Shown piece after piece: positions 5,034 through 6,550 of a stretch of DNA of 6,550 nucleotides. The stretch is taken from the NCBI GenBank assembly GCA_016840945.1, contig JAEORJ010000356.1, forward strand, positions 1 through 6,550, read 5' to 3'. The DNA comes from Candidatus Gerdarchaeota archaeon (GTDB lineage Archaea > Asgardarchaeota > Heimdallarchaeia > JABLTI01). The notes under the pieces were generated by a model that worked only from the letters and a program-made list of their open reading frames with translations, was not told the DNA's origin and did no database searches. Positions within the stretch are counted from its first letter, which is position 1. Each line of letters begins with the position of its first letter. The translations under genes were made by a program, and so were the position numbers.

Positions 5034-5363
5034 CTAGTAATTTCTGCTTTTTCTCTTTAATAAGAGGATTCCAGTAACCATAGCTATAGCAAATAGTAAA
5101 GCAATTATTTCAAATCCTGGAATGCCTGTGCCACCTACACCAGTTTCGATATATCCAGTACCGCCACAAGTCTGACAATCACCAGTGCCACCACACTTAT
5201 CACATTTATCAATTTGCCATATCTCCCAACCTGTACCATCACAACGATTACATTTTCCAGTTCCATCACAAGTTCCACAGGGTTCACTTCCTGCAATACA
5301 GACATCTACAAAACCTATACTAATTACCATTACAGCAATCAGCAATATTGCTATTTTCTTCAT
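5034..5363 (-). CDS. Exported DnaJ-type CxxCxGxG protein with PGF-type C-terminal sorting signal
   Basis: A 109-residue secreted protein. Residues 1-25 are a signal peptide (MKKIAILLIAVMVISIGF, VDVCIAG). Residues 29-70 contain four DnaJ-like zinc-finger units: CGTCDGTG, CNRCDGTG, CDKCGGTG and CQTCGGTG, in two tight pairs nine residues apart with a longer loop between. No J domain is present. The C-terminus has a Gly-rich spacer, then IPGFE (82-84 is PGF), a hydrophobic helix (about 85-102) and the basic end KRKSRNY. This is the PGF-CTERM-like arrangement that archaeosortases process in euryarchaea, so the mature protein is expected to be displayed outside the cell. Cys22 sits exactly where the related lipoproteins have their lipidated cysteine, but the preceding residues are VDV rather than LSG. 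GAGGGAG before ATG 5363 fixes the start. Its role is unknown; extracellular metal or thiol chemistry is possible. Confidence 0.8.
   Translation of the reverse strand: MKKIAILLIAVMVISIGFVDVCIAGSEPCGTCDGTGKCNRCDGTGWEIWQIDKCDKCGGTGDCQTCGGTGYIETGVGGTGIPGFEIIALLFAIAMVTGILLLKRKSRNY
5317..5363 (-). repeat. Leader repeat B, copy 2
   Basis: This is the start of the PGF-anchored CxxCxGxG gene and the partner of 3139-3185. Here the leader belongs to a protein with a C-terminal sorting signal rather than a lipobox. Confidence 0.6.
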
Positions 5364-5370
5364 ATTTACT

Positions 5371-5400
5371 CCCTCAAATCATTATCTTAAAACAACTATT
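5371..5400 (-). repeat. Upstream-region repeat, copy 2
   Basis: This is the partner of 4951-4980 and the 5' leader of the gene at 5363. Immediately upstream this copy keeps a TATA-like box (5403-5410), whereas at the same place copy 1 has the lipoprotein-leader remnant. Confidence 0.6.
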
Positions 5401-5402
5401 CT

Positions 5403-5410
5403 TTTATAAA
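5403..5410 (-). promoter_or_regulatory. Candidate archaeal TATA box for the gene at 5363
   Basis: On the minus strand the sequence reads GAGAGA followed by TTTATAAA, 40 bases before the ATG at 5363. This fits an archaeal TATA box with a purine-rich BRE-like element upstream. A start site about 25 bases downstream would leave a leader of roughly 15-20 bases that contains the GAGGGAG ribosome site. The background is very AT-rich, so chance matches are common. The position, in the only large gene-free gap, is what supports it. Confidence 0.45.
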
Positions 5411-5531
5411 TCTCTCCATAACTATTGATAATTAAAATTCTTAAATTAAGCATAATTAGTTAATGAAAAATAATACTATACATATTATGCAAGTTTTCGT
5501 TTAAGATATATTATAAGTATATTGATTCTTA

Positions 5532-5557
5532 GATGTAATTGTATAAAAATTTACATC
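5532..5557. other. Inverted repeat in the intergenic gap
   Basis: GATGTAA and TTACATC form a perfect 7-base stem around a 12-base AT-rich loop, and pairing extends by two more bases with one bulge. It lies 25 bases past the stop of the transglutaminase-like gene (5582), and its loop contains T5 on the minus strand. It may be a terminator-like structure, an RNA hairpin or a regulator site. No T-run follows the stem, so it is not a classic intrinsic terminator. The rest of 5364-5581 is AT-rich, with a TATA candidate and a ribosome site but no convincing gene. Confidence 0.35.
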
Positions 5558-5581
5558 AGGTTAAATAATTTTTTCTTAATA

Positions 5582-6223
5582 TTACCAAAATAACTCAAAA
5601 TCCATTACTATATTATCAGAATCTCTTGGATAGTAATATCTAGAAGATTTTTCAACAACACAATCTGCCCAGTAATCTTTGCCTATTTCTAAATTAACTT
5701 TCTCGTCTGATTGTGGCTCAATATATAAAATGCCTTTATCTGAAGTTTCAAATGCAACAAGTGCATGTGCAGCTCCACCTGAAAAATTAACAGTAACATA
5801 ACAACATCTGATACCTTGACTTTCTGCGTTATTATTTACTTCCATTGAGTAATGTCCACAGTTAAATGTATCTTCATCATATCTCTTTTTATCTGTAGTA
5901 TCTTTTTGTATAAACTTAATAACTTCAGAATACGTTGGATTATGCATATAATACATTTCATCTGATTCTCGTAATTCTAATTCCTCTATTGTATCATTTA
6001 AAGTATTTCTCTTATTTCTTATATTACTATTAAGAGTTGAAATATGATTATTTAAAGTATTAATTTCACTATTATAAAATGATAATTCGTTTTCTAAGGT
6101 TTGTTTTTGTTTTTCTAATTCAGATGCAGATTTATAAAAAAGATAAGAAATAATTATCGAGATTATAATAATAGTGAGAATTATTGAAATCAATATTAAT
6201 TTATTTTTTTTCTCTTTCAACAT
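5582..6223 (-). CDS. Membrane-anchored coiled-coil transglutaminase-like protein
   Basis: A 213-residue protein. A short basic N-terminus and one helix (about 8-30) anchor it in the membrane. Residues 33-88 are a heptad-like, Leu/Asn/Glu-rich coiled coil. The C-terminal domain (about 94-213) reads like a papain-fold transglutaminase-like domain: FNCGHYS with C122 before a helix, QGIRCCYVTV, then AAHALVAFET with H153, then ILYIEPQSDE with E169 (or D173). The order and spacing fit a Cys-His-acid triad. Such domains act as transglutaminases, proteases or amidases, and some are inactive. The topology places it outside the cell. The start at ATG 6223 is supported by GGTGAG, which overlaps the TGA of the preceding gene, so the two are translationally coupled. 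The C-terminal half is paralogous to that preceding gene, including the final Phe-Trp. The family assignment is from motif pattern alone. Confidence 0.75.
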   Translation of the reverse strand: MLKEKKNKLILISIILTIIIISIIISYLFYKSASELEKQKQTLENELSFYNSEINTLNNHISTLNSNIRNKRNTLNDTIEELELRESDEMYYMHNPTYSEVIKFIQKDTTDKKRYDEDTFNCGHYSMEVNNNAESQGIRCCYVTVNFSGGAAHALVAFETSDKGILYIEPQSDEKVNLEIGKDYWADCVVEKSSRYYYPRDSDNIVMDFELFW

Positions 6224-6230
6224 ATATTAC

Positions 6231-6550
6231 TCACCAAAATACTCTAATATCTTCAATCGTATCATCAAAAATAGAATAATACGGAGAGCCTTCAAAACAA
6301 TCAACATAGTAGCTTCCAATTTCAGGGATTACTCGATAATCAGTAACTGGTTCAAAATAAACCATTCCTTCATCAATAGTCTCAAAGCAAACAAGGCTAT
6401 ATGCGCAATGAGGAACAATGATTTCTACATAAGCACATCTAATACCTTGTTTTTTTGCATTTTCTATCATAGTTTTAGCATCTGTACTATTATCATTTTT
6501 AATAAAATCAGATAATTCAGAAAAAATTGGATTGTGTAAAGAAAATTCAT
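6231..6550 (-). CDS. Transglutaminase-like paralog lacking catalytic Cys and His (5' end beyond window)
   Basis: The frame is open to the right edge, so the true start lies outside; the internal ATG at 6470 is not the start. The visible 106 residues begin EFSLHNPIFSELSDFIKND and align with the neighbour's MHNPTYSEVIKFIQKD. They continue with NAKKQGIRCAYVEI (neighbour QGIRCCYVTV), YSLVCFETIDEGMVYFEP (neighbour HALVAFETSDKGILYIEP) and a final VFW (neighbour LFW). Relative to the neighbour, a stretch of about a dozen residues that carries the FNCGHYS cysteine is missing, and the triad histidine is replaced by Tyr; only the acidic residue in FEP remains. This looks like a non-catalytic paralog that keeps the fold, perhaps a binding partner. 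Its stop overlaps the ribosome site of the next gene. It may also carry an N-terminal anchor and coiled coil outside the window. Confidence 0.72.
   Translation of the reverse strand, partial: EFSLHNPIFSELSDFIKNDNSTDAKTMIENAKKQGIRCAYVEIIVPHCAYSLVCFETIDEGMVYFEPVTDYRVIPEIGSYYVDCFEGSPYYSIFDDTIEDIRVFW

Noticed and set aside
5185..5409. Plus-strand frame of 74 codons
   Set aside because: It is antisense to the CxxCxGxG gene; its Pro/Ser/His-rich pattern mirrors the Gly/Cys/Thr codons on the other strand.
5382..5453. Minus-strand frame of 23 codons in the intergenic gap
   Set aside because: There is no ribosome site, it spans the likely TATA box, and it has no resemblance to the local leaders; probably chance.
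6174..6515. Plus-strand frame of 113 codons
   Set aside because: It is antisense to the two transglutaminase-like genes, which show clear paralogy at protein level; the Ile/Asn/Phe-rich product reflects AT bias.

Overview
The window looks like a low-G+C archaeal (euryarchaeal) accessory region. The evidence is an exported protein ending in a PGF-type tripartite sorting signal (PGF, hydrophobic helix, basic tail), many short lipoproteins with LSGC lipoboxes, strong GGAGG/GGTGA Shine-Dalgarno sites placed right before starts, a TATA-like element without a bacterial -35/-10 pair, and abundant small zinc-ribbon membrane proteins. Thermoplasmatota is my best guess from the leader style; the phylum is an inference.

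Every supported gene lies on the minus strand, so the reading order is from high to low coordinates. Genes are packed with gaps of a few to about 35 bases, except one non-coding gap of 218 bases (5364-5581). From the right edge: (a) 6550-5582, two paralogous transglutaminase-like proteins; the complete one is membrane-anchored with a coiled coil and an apparent Cys-His-Glu triad, and the edge-truncated one has lost the Cys and His positions. (b) 5581-5364, an AT-rich gap with an inverted repeat and a plausible TATA box. (c) 5363-4571, two small proteins with DnaJ-type CxxCxGxG repeats but no J domain, one exported with a PGF sorting signal and one fused to a zinc ribbon and membrane helix, with a 14-codon scrap of a lipoprotein leader between them. 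(d) 4558-2844, an FxLYD-like lipoprotein, two zinc-ribbon membrane proteins of opposite domain order, and a lipocalin-like lipoprotein. (e) 2810-985, an HNH-nuclease-like protein with a long lysine-rich tail, a SprT-like zinc metalloprotease, and a PD-(D/E)XK-like nuclease domain joined to two membrane helices. (f) 988-1, a Cys-rich exported protein, an OB-fold-like lipoprotein and the start of another lipoprotein.

Two themes stand out. First, an envelope surface set: five genes share related secretion leaders, all with a cysteine at residue 22, in front of unrelated mature domains. Their leader DNA is about 80-85% identical within two subfamilies, and a broken copy sits at 4962-5006, so leaders seem to have been copied and recombined locally. 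Second, a three-gene DNA-processing cassette (HNH, SprT-like protease, membrane PD-(D/E)XK) lies inside this set. It could act in defence, DNA uptake, or repair of DNA-protein crosslinks. No function has been shown for it, and co-transcription with the lipoprotein genes is inferred only from strand and spacing. I found no tRNA, rRNA, CRISPR array, transposase or integrase.
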